Part shown: positions 48,460 through 54,627 of the stretch, piece after piece | Layout: each line of letters begins with the position of its first letter | Numbering within the stretch: position 1 is the first letter of the stretch | Notes under the pieces: generated by a model | What the model was told of the DNA's origin: nothing | Database searches by the model: none | Seen by the model: the letters and a program-made list of their open reading frames with translations, nothing else | Origin: a virus | Virus record (IMG/VR): IMGVR_UViG_3300028822_000225 | Span: 1-55,818 of that record | DNA length: 55,818 bases | Strand: one strand, 5' to 3' | Made by a program: the position numbers and the translations under genes

Positions 48460-48467
48460 TTAGTTAC
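48442..48467. terminator. Palindromic tract between convergent genes
   Basis: TTACTAATTAGTAA (48442-48455) and GTAACTAATTAGTTAC (48452-48467) are overlapping perfect palindromes covering both stop codons. It may end transcription from both sides or bind a dimer. Confidence 0.5.
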
Positions 48468-48907
48468 CAATTAGGATTATCTAAAATAGCTTTAACCATC
48501 TGTGCAAATTGTTGTATGTTCTGCTGAGTTAAAGGCATCTTCTCTTCAAACGACTCATTATGTGCTTTCAACCACTCTATTGCTCTTGCTACACAACTTT
48601 GTTTGATGATTGATTCTTGTCTTTCATCTTTAAAGGCGTTTGCTGGTTGTGTTTGAACAGCAGGTGTTTGAGAATTTTGCGAAGAAGGAACCTCCTTATT
48701 TCCACTGGAAAGAACTTTTACTTTAGTAGCTTTGTAAGATTTCCCTTCTCCCTCGTGTTCAGTTATATTAACTGAACAAGGAACCTTATCCTTAAGGAAA
48801 TTACTTACTGCCTCTGTTGTTCCAATAAAGTTTCCTTCATCTGTTAAAAGATAATGTCCGTATTGAGATTTTCCTGTCTTTTTTATATTATGTGCTTTGT
48901 CTTCCAT
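48464..48907 (-). CDS. ssDNA-binding-like protein (OB-fold candidate)
   Basis: 147 aa from the ATG at 48907, one base after the upstream stop, with GGGGGTGAT just before. Residues 5-75 are beta-rich (SQYGHYLLTDEGNFIGTTEA, VPCSVNITEHEGEGKSYKAT), fitting an OB fold. A Q/P-rich linker follows. The C-terminal helix pair SIIKQSCVARAIEWLKAHNE resembles the C-terminus of phage single-stranded DNA-binding proteins (RxxxIVxQxxxKxAxEL). Would protect ssDNA in replication. Confidence 0.6.
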   Translation of the reverse strand: MEDKAHNIKKTGKSQYGHYLLTDEGNFIGTTEAVSNFLKDKVPCSVNITEHEGEGKSYKATKVKVLSSGNKEVPSSQNSQTPAVQTQPANAFKDERQESIIKQSCVARAIEWLKAHNESFEEKMPLTQQNIQQFAQMVKAILDNPNW

Positions 48908-48908
48908 T

Positions 48909-49124
48909 TCAATCACCCCCTTTCATTTTTACACCAAAGTCTTCTTTTAAACCATTTTTTGTATCTTTTGGTGATTGTTTAAGTTTTTTAGTTGATTTAG
49001 TTATTGATATTCCTTTTCTGAATCTTTTCGAATTATCTTCTTTTAACTCATCAAAATGTTTGCTACAAACATTATGGGTTCTAATAATTCCTACTACTTC
49101 TTTTTTACATAATTCACATTTCAT
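48909..49124 (-). CDS. Small zinc-finger protein, 71 aa
   Basis: MKCELCKKEVVGIIRTHNVC then SKHFDELKEDN: CxxC plus C and H form one metal site. A basic tail follows (KSTKKLKQSPKDTK). Overlaps the double zinc-ribbon gene by 11 nt. Possibly binds DNA beside the SSB-like protein. Confidence 0.65.
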   Translation of the reverse strand: MKCELCKKEVVGIIRTHNVCSKHFDELKEDNSKRFRKGISITKSTKKLKQSPKDTKNGLKEDFGVKMKGGD

Positions 49125-49404
49125 TTTTATTATTTCTCTTTTCTCTGCATTTATAACATCTTCGAGGGTAGTTAATCTTTTTTACCTTTGGGTTATTTTC
49201 TCCATCAGGATAAGTAACAATTGGGTTAACCTTTATCCCACAATCATAACATCTTTTTAAATTATTTCGTTTAAGCCTGTTTCTTCTACTTCTTATTTTA
49301 GGTAAACAATCACTACAATAACCACTGACATTATTTAATCCCAAACTTTTTCCACATTCTAAACAGGTCATTCTTCTCCACTTATGCTGTGTTCTTTTAA
49401 CCAT
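49114..49404 (-). CDS. Double zinc-ribbon protein, 96 aa
   Basis: MTCLECGKSLGLNNVSGYCS with DC, then RCYDCGIKVNP and RRCYKCREKRNN: four CxxC pairs, basic linkers. First gene of the small leftward operon and leaderless (TATA 25 nt upstream). Similar in form to the protein at 43355 but not a close copy. Confidence 0.7.
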   Translation of the reverse strand: MVKRTQHKWRRMTCLECGKSLGLNNVSGYCSDCLPKIRSRRNRLKRNNLKRCYDCGIKVNPIVTYPDGENNPKVKKINYPRRCYKCREKRNNKNEM

Positions 49405-49424
49405 AATAAATTATAGTTAGAGTT

Positions 49425-49435
49425 CCTTATAAATC
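49425..49435 (-). promoter_or_regulatory. Leaderless promoter for 49404
   Basis: Minus-strand ATTTATAAGGA, centred about 26 nt before the ATG at 49404. Confidence 0.65.
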
Positions 49436-49617
49436 TTTGTAACCACTACTTAGTTATATTGGGAGGTGGTTGGCCTTATTCAGACCAACCCAAAAATGAA
49501 ACTCCGAACGAAAAACCAGCCTCATCGTAATGTCTTAGTTCCCATAAGTTGATTCATTTAAAAGAATATTCTTCCCTTTTTATAAATTATTGTAGTCACT
49601 AAATTATAGTTAGAAAT

Positions 49618-49629
49618 GTTTATAAATAA
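49618..49629 (+). promoter_or_regulatory. Leaderless promoter for 49647
   Basis: GTTTATAAATAA is centred about 24 nt before the ATG at 49647; it starts the 49647-12560 rightward operon in the closed genome. Confidence 0.7.
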
Positions 49630-49646
49630 CCATACTATTTATTTAT

Positions 49647-49778
49647 ATGGTAATGAAGATAGTTTGTCTTGATTGTGGGGAAGAATTCTTAGAGGATAAT
49701 GTCAAAACTCTAAAAATTAAATTCGAAGCACACAAAAAAGAACACGCTAAAAGAAACCAGGAGATGAAAAGAAAATGA
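49647..49778 (+). CDS. Small zinc-motif protein, 43 aa
   Basis: MVMKIVCLDCGEEFLEDNVK then KIKFEAHKKEHAKRNQEMK: CxxC near 7-10 and HxxxH near 28-32, a C2H2-like pattern. Leaderless; its TGA overlaps the next ATG. Probably binds zinc. Confidence 0.68.
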   Translation: MVMKIVCLDCGEEFLEDNVKTLKIKFEAHKKEHAKRNQEMKRK

Positions 49779-50131
49779 GTAAACTTAAAACCCTTAAAGA
49801 TTTGAAAAGAATAGAAGACGACCATCAGATCCTGAATATTGATGAAATAGAAGAATATTCTGGATATGGGAGAACTAAAGAAGATGTAATAAAAGAAGGA
49901 GATAAAGATAGTTATGCTTCATTTTATGATTTAAAACAAGAAGCGATTAGGTGGATAAAGGTATTAGAAGAAGATGCAAAAGAAATCGCAAATAATAATG
50001 TAATTCCCTACCACCAGGGAGAACAGCAGATAAGATGTTATGAATTCCAAAAGAAGATGGAATTAGTTAGTTGGATTAAAAACTTCTTTAATATCACAAA
50101 AGAAGATTTAGAAGGAGAAAAAGAAGAATGA
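49775..50131 (+). CDS. Paralogous family protein, KTLKDL / FFNxTxEDLE type, member 2
   Basis: 118 aa. MSKLKTLKDLKRIEDD at the start, a middle FYDLKQEAIRWIKVLEED helix and the ending WIKNFFNITKEDLEGEKEE. Same block order as 5142 and 52340, with a longer insert (EYSGYGRTKEDVIKEGDKDS). Start overlaps the zinc protein stop. Function unknown. Confidence 0.72.
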   Translation: MSKLKTLKDLKRIEDDHQILNIDEIEEYSGYGRTKEDVIKEGDKDSYASFYDLKQEAIRWIKVLEEDAKEIANNNVIPYHQGEQQIRCYEFQKKMELVSWIKNFFNITKEDLEGEKEE

Positions 50132-50697
50132 GTGAAGAAAGCATTGTAAGTCAAATGAAGAAAGAATATGAGGGAGAAATAAAAACATTTGAAGAATGGA
50201 CTAAAATTCTTGCAGAAAAATTAATTGGAATAAAAATAATAACTTCAAATAAAGTTAAGGCGATAAGAACTGAGCGAGAGAGAAATAAAAGATATTTGAG
50301 CGAGAGAGAAATAAAAGATATTAAGTTTAGATTTAAAAAAATGAAAGATAAAATCAAAGAAAAGTTAGAGAAAGAGATTGAAGAAATTAAACCAATAAAA
50401 ATGATTATGGTTTGTGATGAAGTTGGTTGTGCTTCAAATAGAGAGGGATTTTGTCAAAGAGCAATAAAATGTGATGGAAAAAAAGGAGATATTGATTACA
50501 AGAGGGTGATTAAAACAAAACAATTAGAACAACACGAAGAAACAAAAAAAGCAGAACGAGAGAGGATTAGGGAGATAGCAAGAAGGCTTAATGATAAGTT
50601 CAGAGCAGATAATACTCCTCAAACATTAAGTGGTGATGAATTTAATGATGTTTGGGAAGAAGAATTAATAAAAAAATTGGGAGAAAAAGAAGAATGA
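50128..50697 (+). CDS. Fused small protein, 189 aa, formed by a 26-nt tandem duplication
   Basis: Residues 1-57 (MSEESIVSQMKKEYEGEIKT...) and 72-189 look like two former genes. The second part starts MKDKIKEKLEKEIEEIKP, as do the separate proteins at 51919 and 53541, then has CDEVGCASNREGFC cysteines and HEETKKAERERIREIARRL, shared with them. The joint TERERNKRYLSEREIKDIKF is read from the repeat 50271-50322 in two different frames. With a single repeat unit the first frame would stop (TAT TAA). It ends with the GGAGAAAAAGAAGAATGA joint. Confidence 0.7.
   Translation: MSEESIVSQMKKEYEGEIKTFEEWTKILAEKLIGIKIITSNKVKAIRTERERNKRYLSEREIKDIKFRFKKMKDKIKEKLEKEIEEIKPIKMIMVCDEVGCASNREGFCQRAIKCDGKKGDIDYKRVIKTKQLEQHEETKKAERERIREIARRLNDKFRADNTPQTLSGDEFNDVWEEELIKKLGEKEE
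50271..50322 (+). repeat. Exact 26-nt tandem duplication joining two reading frames
   Basis: 50271-50296 is repeated exactly at 50297-50322. Since 26 is not divisible by 3, the second copy is read in another frame and removes a stop codon. Confidence 0.95.
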
Positions 50698-50918
50698 AAA
50701 GTAATTATAAAACTAAAGGATTTGTTTTAATCTATTCTGAAATTGGAGATTATGACCATTTAGAATATTGGTTTAACACTTATGATGAAGCAGAAAAAGA
50801 GTTTAAAGAACTTGAAAAGGAGTATAATGATAAAGGGTTTTTTGGTTATATTGCAGAAATTAAATTATGTAGAAGTTTAGATGAATTTGGTGAATTAAGA
50901 GAGAGTGAGTTTGAATGA
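50694..50918 (+). CDS. Hypothetical protein, 74 aa
   Basis: MKSNYKTKGFVLIYSEIGDY, then EYWFNTYDEAEKEFKELEKE and YIAEIKLCRSLDEFGELRES. Beta-alpha-beta-like small fold with an aromatic core, similar in type to small phage accessory proteins. ATG at 50694 overlaps the previous stop; an upstream in-frame ATG is rejected. Confidence 0.65.
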   Translation: MKSNYKTKGFVLIYSEIGDYDHLEYWFNTYDEAEKEFKELEKEYNDKGFFGYIAEIKLCRSLDEFGELRESEFE

Positions 50919-51022
50919 AAACAAAAGTATATGAAAAAATTGATGAAGAAGGGAAAAAGATAATATACTACGACCCTTTTAGACAATTTATAGAAGAAGA
51001 ATTGGAGGAAAAAGAAGAATGA
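50915..51022 (+). CDS. Short protein, 35 aa, ending in the LEEKEE joint
   Basis: MKTKVYEKIDEEGKKIIYYD then PFRQFIEEELEEKEE. A strand pair followed by a helix; the final bases carry GGAGG and ATGA for the methyltransferase gene. Confidence 0.52.
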   Translation: MKTKVYEKIDEEGKKIIYYDPFRQFIEEELEEKEE

Positions 51023-51594
51023 GATATAGAGAGAAAAAAATAATGAATTTTATCCCTAAAGATGTTGAAAGTGTTTTGGATGTTGGTAGTGCAGGAAATA
51101 TTTTTAATAAGAACTATAAAACAACTACACTTGATGCTGTGTTCGATGCAGATATAAAACAAGACCTTAATTTAAATCAAAAACTTCCTTTCAAAGATAA
51201 TTCTTTTGATTTGGTTGTGATGAATCAAATATTAGAACATTTGGTCTATCCTCAAGAACTAATAGATGAAGCAAAAAGAGTTTCAAAGAAATATATTTTA
51301 ATTGGTTTGCCTAATGAATATTTAATAAAATTCAGATTATATCATTTTTTGGGTTTTCCTATGAAAGATACTTTTATAGGTACAGGTTATAATCCCTTTG
51401 GACATAAACCTAGTTTTACAATTCCAACAATTAAAAAATTTATTGATTTATTTTTTTCCGACACAAAATTAGTCAATTCTTTTTATATCCCTTTTTTATC
51501 AGATAGGTTGGGAATATTTTCAGAGTATTTAACTAAATTAAGACCCAATTTATTTGCTAATGAGGTTTATTATTTGTTAGGGGTTGTTGAATGA
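51019..51594 (+). CDS. SAM-dependent methyltransferase, class I
   Basis: 191 aa. VESVLDVGSAGNIF (17-30) is motif I with DVGSAG; TTTLDAVFDADIKQDLN gives motif II; LPFKDNSFDLVVMNQILEHL is motifs III-IV of the Methyltransf_11 type; KYILIGLPNEYL follows. The substrate is unknown; the type often methylates small molecules, lipids or sugars. Possibly accessory to the glycan cassette. An overlapping 17-codon basic ORF (51591-51644) follows it and is not listed. Confidence 0.75.
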   Translation: MRYREKKIMNFIPKDVESVLDVGSAGNIFNKNYKTTTLDAVFDADIKQDLNLNQKLPFKDNSFDLVVMNQILEHLVYPQELIDEAKRVSKKYILIGLPNEYLIKFRLYHFLGFPMKDTFIGTGYNPFGHKPSFTIPTIKKFIDLFFSDTKLVNSFYIPFLSDRLGIFSEYLTKLRPNLFANEVYYLLGVVE

Positions 51595-51665
51595 AAGCTA
51601 AAAAAACTAGAGGGAAAAGAAGAATGAAACAGATAAAGAGATAAAAAAACAGAATAAAAAACAAA

Positions 51666-51929
51666 ATGAATGAAGCAATAATAAACCATATAATAAGCAT
51701 TATAACAGTAACATTATCAATTATCTTATTACTTACATCTATACTTGTTTTAGGTATACAAGACAATAAAAAAACAGATTTAGAAAATAAATTAGAGAAA
51801 AAACAAGAGATTATTAATGAACTTTGTAAGACATTTCAAGAATATAAACCTGACGAAGATTTTACTAGTAGAGCAATCTCTGAAAAAGAAGTAAAATATC
51901 TTTATTTATGTAATCAAAATGAAAGATAA
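51666..51929 (+). CDS. Single-helix membrane protein, 87 aa
   Basis: A long hydrophobic segment near residues 6-30 (IINHIISIITVTLSIILLLT), a K/E coiled coil (DLENKLEKKQEIINELCKTF) and a C-terminal YLYLCNQNER. It overlaps the next gene by 11 nt. Could be a small membrane anchor with a cytoplasmic coiled coil. Confidence 0.6.
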   Translation: MNEAIINHIISIITVTLSIILLLTSILVLGIQDNKKTDLENKLEKKQEIINELCKTFQEYKPDEDFTSRAISEKEVKYLYLCNQNER

Positions 51930-52194
51930 AATCAAAGAAAAGTTAGAGAAAGGTTTAGATTTACTTAAACATGTAGAAGATTATGATTTTGACGTCTTTA
52001 GTGAGAATGCTGAACTTTTGGAATATACACACTTTCAAGGAAGATTAAAACAACACGAGGAAACAAAAAAAGCAGAAAGAGAGAGATTTTTAAGATTGAT
52101 AGAACGACACGAGTTTGAACACGGGGATTTTCAAGGACTAATTATAAGTTCTGTAGAATTATTAAAAAAAGAATTGGAGGAAAAAGAAGAATGA
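51919..52194 (+). CDS. MKDKIKE / HEETKKAERER family protein, 91 aa
   Basis: Starts MKDKIKEKLEKGLDLLKHVE, has LKQHEETKKAERERFLRLIE and ends VELLKKELEEKEE. The first and third blocks occur in 50128 and 53541 as well. Basic/acidic helices. The GGAGG joint (52174-52194) ends it, followed at once by hairpin element copy B. Confidence 0.65.
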   Translation: MKDKIKEKLEKGLDLLKHVEDYDFDVFSENAELLEYTHFQGRLKQHEETKKAERERFLRLIERHEFEHGDFQGLIISSVELLKKELEEKEE

Positions 52195-52216
52195 AAAGAG
52201 ATAATACTCAAAGGGA

Positions 52217-52299
52217 GTGTGCAGGAAGTAAATACTTTGAGAGCAATAATTCTAATACCAGAGCTTGTTTTATTGTTTTTGTGCTACTTCCTCGCACAC
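52217..52299 (+). repeat. Duplicated hairpin element, copy B
   Basis: GTGTGCAGGAAG (52217-52228) pairs with CTTCCT-C-GCACAC (52287-52299), the same arms as copy A at 4927-5008. In the loop, CAATAA (about 52244) can pair with TTATTG (about 52270), unlike copy A. Its reading as a short ORF (52191-52304) is in another frame than copy A. It is followed by a 10-codon fragment (52311-52343, MKTLKEIKEK) and the KTLKDL family gene at 52340. Confidence 0.75.
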
Positions 52300-52339
52300 A
52301 ATAATTTAAAATGAAAACACTTAAAGAGATAAAGGAAAA

Positions 52340-52648
52340 ATGAAAGAACTTAAAACATTAAAAGATATTGAATTTTTTGATGACCATGATAACCATATAG
52401 CAAAGGAATATAATGACAGTGTTAAGAATGATTTGAAAGCCGAAGCTGTGAAGTGGATTTATAAATTTGATGAAGACCCTTATTATATGGAGCAGGAAAA
52501 TGGAGAGATAATGAAATGGATTATGTATTTTTTTAATATAACAAATGAAGAATTGGAGGAAAAAGAAGATGATTGTGATAAAGGAAAAGAAAAAGGAGAT
52601 GACATAAGAATCTGTGGATATAAAATATTGGAGGAAAAAGAAGAATGA
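52340..52648 (+). CDS. Paralogous family protein, member 3, extended through a damaged joint
   Basis: 102 aa. MKELKTLKDIEFFDDHDN at the start, DLKAEAVKWIYKFDEDP in the middle and MYFFNITNEELEEKE where the other members end. Here the joint sequence GGAGGAAAAAGAAGATGA has one A fewer than the normal GAAGAATGA, so the frame continues through DDCDKGKEKG to a second LEEKEE end. This makes a C-terminal extension of about 26 residues and a lost separate gene. Confidence 0.68.
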   Translation: MKELKTLKDIEFFDDHDNHIAKEYNDSVKNDLKAEAVKWIYKFDEDPYYMEQENGEIMKWIMYFFNITNEELEEKEDDCDKGKEKGDDIRICGYKILEEKEE

Positions 52649-53541
52649 AAGACAAAAAGTATAAATTAACAAATGAGAAAAAAGAAGTTTTTGGGAGAAC
52701 ATTATATAGAATAGAGGCAATTAGAAATTTTGGAATTATAGAAAAAGGAGAATTGGGGGGATTTATTGAAAAAGAAGAAAATTTATCTCATTATAGAAAT
52801 GCCTGGGTGTATGGAGATGCTAAGGTGTATGGGTATGCTGAGGTGTATGGAGATGCTGAGGTGTGTGGAGATGCTGAGGTGTATGGGTATGCTGAGGTGT
52901 ATGGAGATGCTGAGGTGTATGGAGATGCTGAGGTGTGTGGAGATGCTAGGGTGTGTGGAGATGCTAAGGTGTGTGGAGATGCTAGGGTGTATGGAGATGC
53001 CTGGGTGTATGAAAAGGCTAGGGTGTATGAAAAGGCTAAGGTGTGTGGAGATGCTAGGGTGTGTGGAGATGCTAAGGTGTGTGGAGATGCTAGGGTGTAT
53101 GGAGATGCTGAGTTGTTTGGAAATGCAACAATAAAAGAACAGCAAAAAATAACAACAGGATTTATTACAAAACCTTTAGAAGGAAAATATAGTTTTATGG
53201 CACAAATAGGTTTTTATCCTACTGATGAATTTATTTTATATAAAAGAGTGAATAAAGTCAGCGAGGGAAAATATTCAAGTGGTTATGATAAAAATTTTAT
53301 ATATAAAGATGGAAAAATAAAAAATTTTATATATAAAGATGGAAAAATAGTTGAAGTTAAAAATCCAGATATGTCCAACAAATCTTGTTCAAAAGGAATA
53401 CATCTATCTAATCCACTATATTGGGAACAAGGAGATACTATAATAGCCTGTCAAGTAAAATGGAAAGATGTTATAACAATACAAGAGGGAAAGGTCAGAG
53501 TAAAAAAATGTTATGTAATTGGAGAAGTAAATGATTTTTAA
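52645..53541 (+). CDS. Hexapeptide-like beta-helix protein with DUF7666-like C-terminus
   Basis: 298 aa. Residues 1-55 read KKEVFGRTLYRIEAIRNFGI then GELGGFIEKEENLS. Residues 55-155 are about eighteen copies of a six-residue unit of the type V-Y/C-G-D-A-x, which would form a left-handed beta helix. The rest (about 165-298) is a compact domain (GFYPTDEFILYKRV, KCYVIGEVNDF). This form is known in many phages and thought to be structural or polymer-forming. DNA of the repeats is highly uniform, so the number of units probably varies. Part of the rightward accessory operon. Confidence 0.72.
   Translation: MKDKKYKLTNEKKEVFGRTLYRIEAIRNFGIIEKGELGGFIEKEENLSHYRNAWVYGDAKVYGYAEVYGDAEVCGDAEVYGYAEVYGDAEVYGDAEVCGDARVCGDAKVCGDARVYGDAWVYEKARVYEKAKVCGDARVCGDAKVCGDARVYGDAELFGNATIKEQQKITTGFITKPLEGKYSFMAQIGFYPTDEFILYKRVNKVSEGKYSSGYDKNFIYKDGKIKNFIYKDGKIVEVKNPDMSNKSCSKGIHLSNPLYWEQGDTIIACQVKWKDVITIQEGKVRVKKCYVIGEVNDF
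52806..53112 (+). repeat. Tandem 18-bp repeats encoding the beta helix
   Basis: Units such as GTGTATGGAGATGCTGAG and GTGTGTGGAGATGCTAGG repeat about seventeen times with small changes; some copies are almost identical. This suggests recent expansion by slippage or recombination. Confidence 0.9.
53290..53349 (+). repeat. Exact 30-nt tandem duplication
   Basis: 53290-53319 is repeated exactly at 53320-53349, adding KNFIYKDGKI in frame to the beta-helix protein. Confidence 0.95.
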
Positions 53542-53849
53542 TGAAGATGAAAGATAAAATAAAAGAACAAATAAGAATGATGCAAGAAAAAAACATTAAT
53601 AGAGTTTATATTCCTAATGGAGCTTTCAGAAGATTAGAAGTTATGATAGATAAAGCAATAGAAGAAACAAAAAAAGCAGAACGAGAGAGGATTTTGGATT
53701 TGGTTAATGAATTGGCTTCTTGGACTTGTGAATGTAATTGTATCACTTTTGATAATGGAAAATGTAGAAATTGTGGGAAATCTCCAAAATATGGAGAATT
53801 AGATGTTGAAGAATTTAAAAGAAAATTGGAGGAAAAAGAAAATGGTTAA
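53541..53849 (+). CDS. MKDKIKE / EETKKAERER family protein with zinc ribbon, 102 aa
   Basis: MKMKDKIKEQIRMMQEKNIN at the start, IEETKKAERERILDLVNEL in the middle, then CECNC and CRNC cysteines (about 66-80) and an acidic end carrying the GGAGG joint. Shares two blocks with 50128 and 51919 but has an added zinc ribbon. An ATG two codons on is possible. Confidence 0.65.
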   Translation: MKMKDKIKEQIRMMQEKNINRVYIPNGAFRRLEVMIDKAIEETKKAERERILDLVNELASWTCECNCITFDNGKCRNCGKSPKYGELDVEEFKRKLEEKENG

Positions 53850-54078
53850 CATAGAAATAATGATTGAAAACTGGTGTGAAGAAAAAAGGATTGATATTGA
53901 TAAAATTCCAGATGAAATACTTAGACAAACAGAAAATAGGATAGATGATGATTTTGATAATTTTTTAAGAGAAAAAGGTAAAAAAATAGTTGATGAGTGG
54001 TGTTGGATGTTTATAGAACAAGAGTTGGAAGATAATCCTGAATGGAAAATAAAAGAATTGGAGGAAAAAGGAGAATGA
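53842..54078 (+). CDS. Helical protein, 78 aa, ending in the LEEKGE joint
   Basis: MVNIEIMIENWCEEKRIDID, KIPDEILRQTENRIDDDFDN and EWCWMFIEQELEDNPEWK, then KELEEKGE. Start overlaps the previous stop; an upstream ATG in frame is rejected. The helix-rich, Trp-containing form has no known match. The end joint (54059-54078) feeds the next gene. Confidence 0.58.
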   Translation: MVNIEIMIENWCEEKRIDIDKIPDEILRQTENRIDDDFDNFLREKGKKIVDEWCWMFIEQELEDNPEWKIKELEEKGE

Positions 54079-54257
54079 AAAGTAGCAATATAATTCCACA
54101 GGAAATGAAGGGGTATTATACCAACGATAAAACAGATGTTTTTCCAGACCATTATTTCCAATGGAAAGTTCGTTTAACCTATATTCCCAGCAGGAAGAAC
54201 AAATTTAAATTTTCAAGCAGGAAGAACAAATTTAAATTTTCACTCCCAGCGTTATAA
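54075..54257 (+). CDS. Small protein with a 9-residue internal duplication, 60 aa
   Basis: MKSSNIIPQEMKGYYTNDKT, an aromatic FQWKVRLTYIP and the duplicated unit SRKNKFKFS, ending LPAL. The duplication is recent at DNA level. Function unknown. Confidence 0.58.
   Translation: MKSSNIIPQEMKGYYTNDKTDVFPDHYFQWKVRLTYIPSRKNKFKFSSRKNKFKFSLPAL
54189..54242 (+). repeat. Exact 27-nt tandem duplication
   Basis: 54189-54215 is repeated exactly at 54216-54242; adds nine codons in frame. Confidence 0.95.
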
Positions 54258-54258
54258 A

Positions 54259-54627
54259 ATGGAAGAAAATCAAAAAATAGCACAAATAAGAAAGTTGAAG
54301 AGAATGAATAAAAAATTGTTAAACATAGTTCCACTTATTGAAAAAAAAGCTGGACAAAAATTAAAATTACTCCACAACAATTCTTTTTATGATAGGTGTG
54401 AAGAATATGTTGATGGAAAAGCATTAGGAGTTTCCAACTTTTATTACGAATGGTTTAAAGAAGGAACTATGACTTCTGTTGAATTTATGTATGGTGTTGA
54501 GTTAATGAATAACAATTTTTATTTCGTCTTTGAGAAGTGTAATATAATTGTTCAAGATGAAGTTAAGAAGTTTCTCAACTTTCAAGACTTTTTTGATTTT
54601 CTTAAAAAGAGGGGGAAACTATCGTGA
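54259..54627 (+). CDS. Hypothetical protein, 122 aa
   Basis: MEENQKIAQIRKLKRMNKKL then a mixed alpha-beta chain (YDRCEEYVDGKALGVSNFYY, FYFVFEKCNIIVQDEVKKF). One base after the previous stop. Its TGA overlaps a GTG start. No family recognised. Confidence 0.65.
   Translation: MEENQKIAQIRKLKRMNKKLLNIVPLIEKKAGQKLKLLHNNSFYDRCEEYVDGKALGVSNFYYEWFKEGTMTSVEFMYGVELMNNNFYFVFEKCNIIVQDEVKKFLNFQDFFDFLKKRGKLS

Larger units (their letters stand above)
49405..49646. other. Divergent promoter region with alternative stems
   Basis: No credible gene. Contains the promoters for 49404 (minus) and 49647 (plus). The GC-richer block at 49441-49490 pairs AACCAC (49441-49446) with GTGGTT (49466-49471), or GGTTGG (49468-49473) with CCAACC (49485-49490), two stems that exclude each other. 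Short ORFs (18-23 codons) occur but have untypical codons. Confidence 0.5.

Noticed and set aside
52766-53145. Long ORFs on both strands over the 18-bp repeats.
   Set aside because: Products of the repeat in other frames (MLRC or SIHLSIST repeats); the 52645 frame has normal ends and a folded C-terminus.
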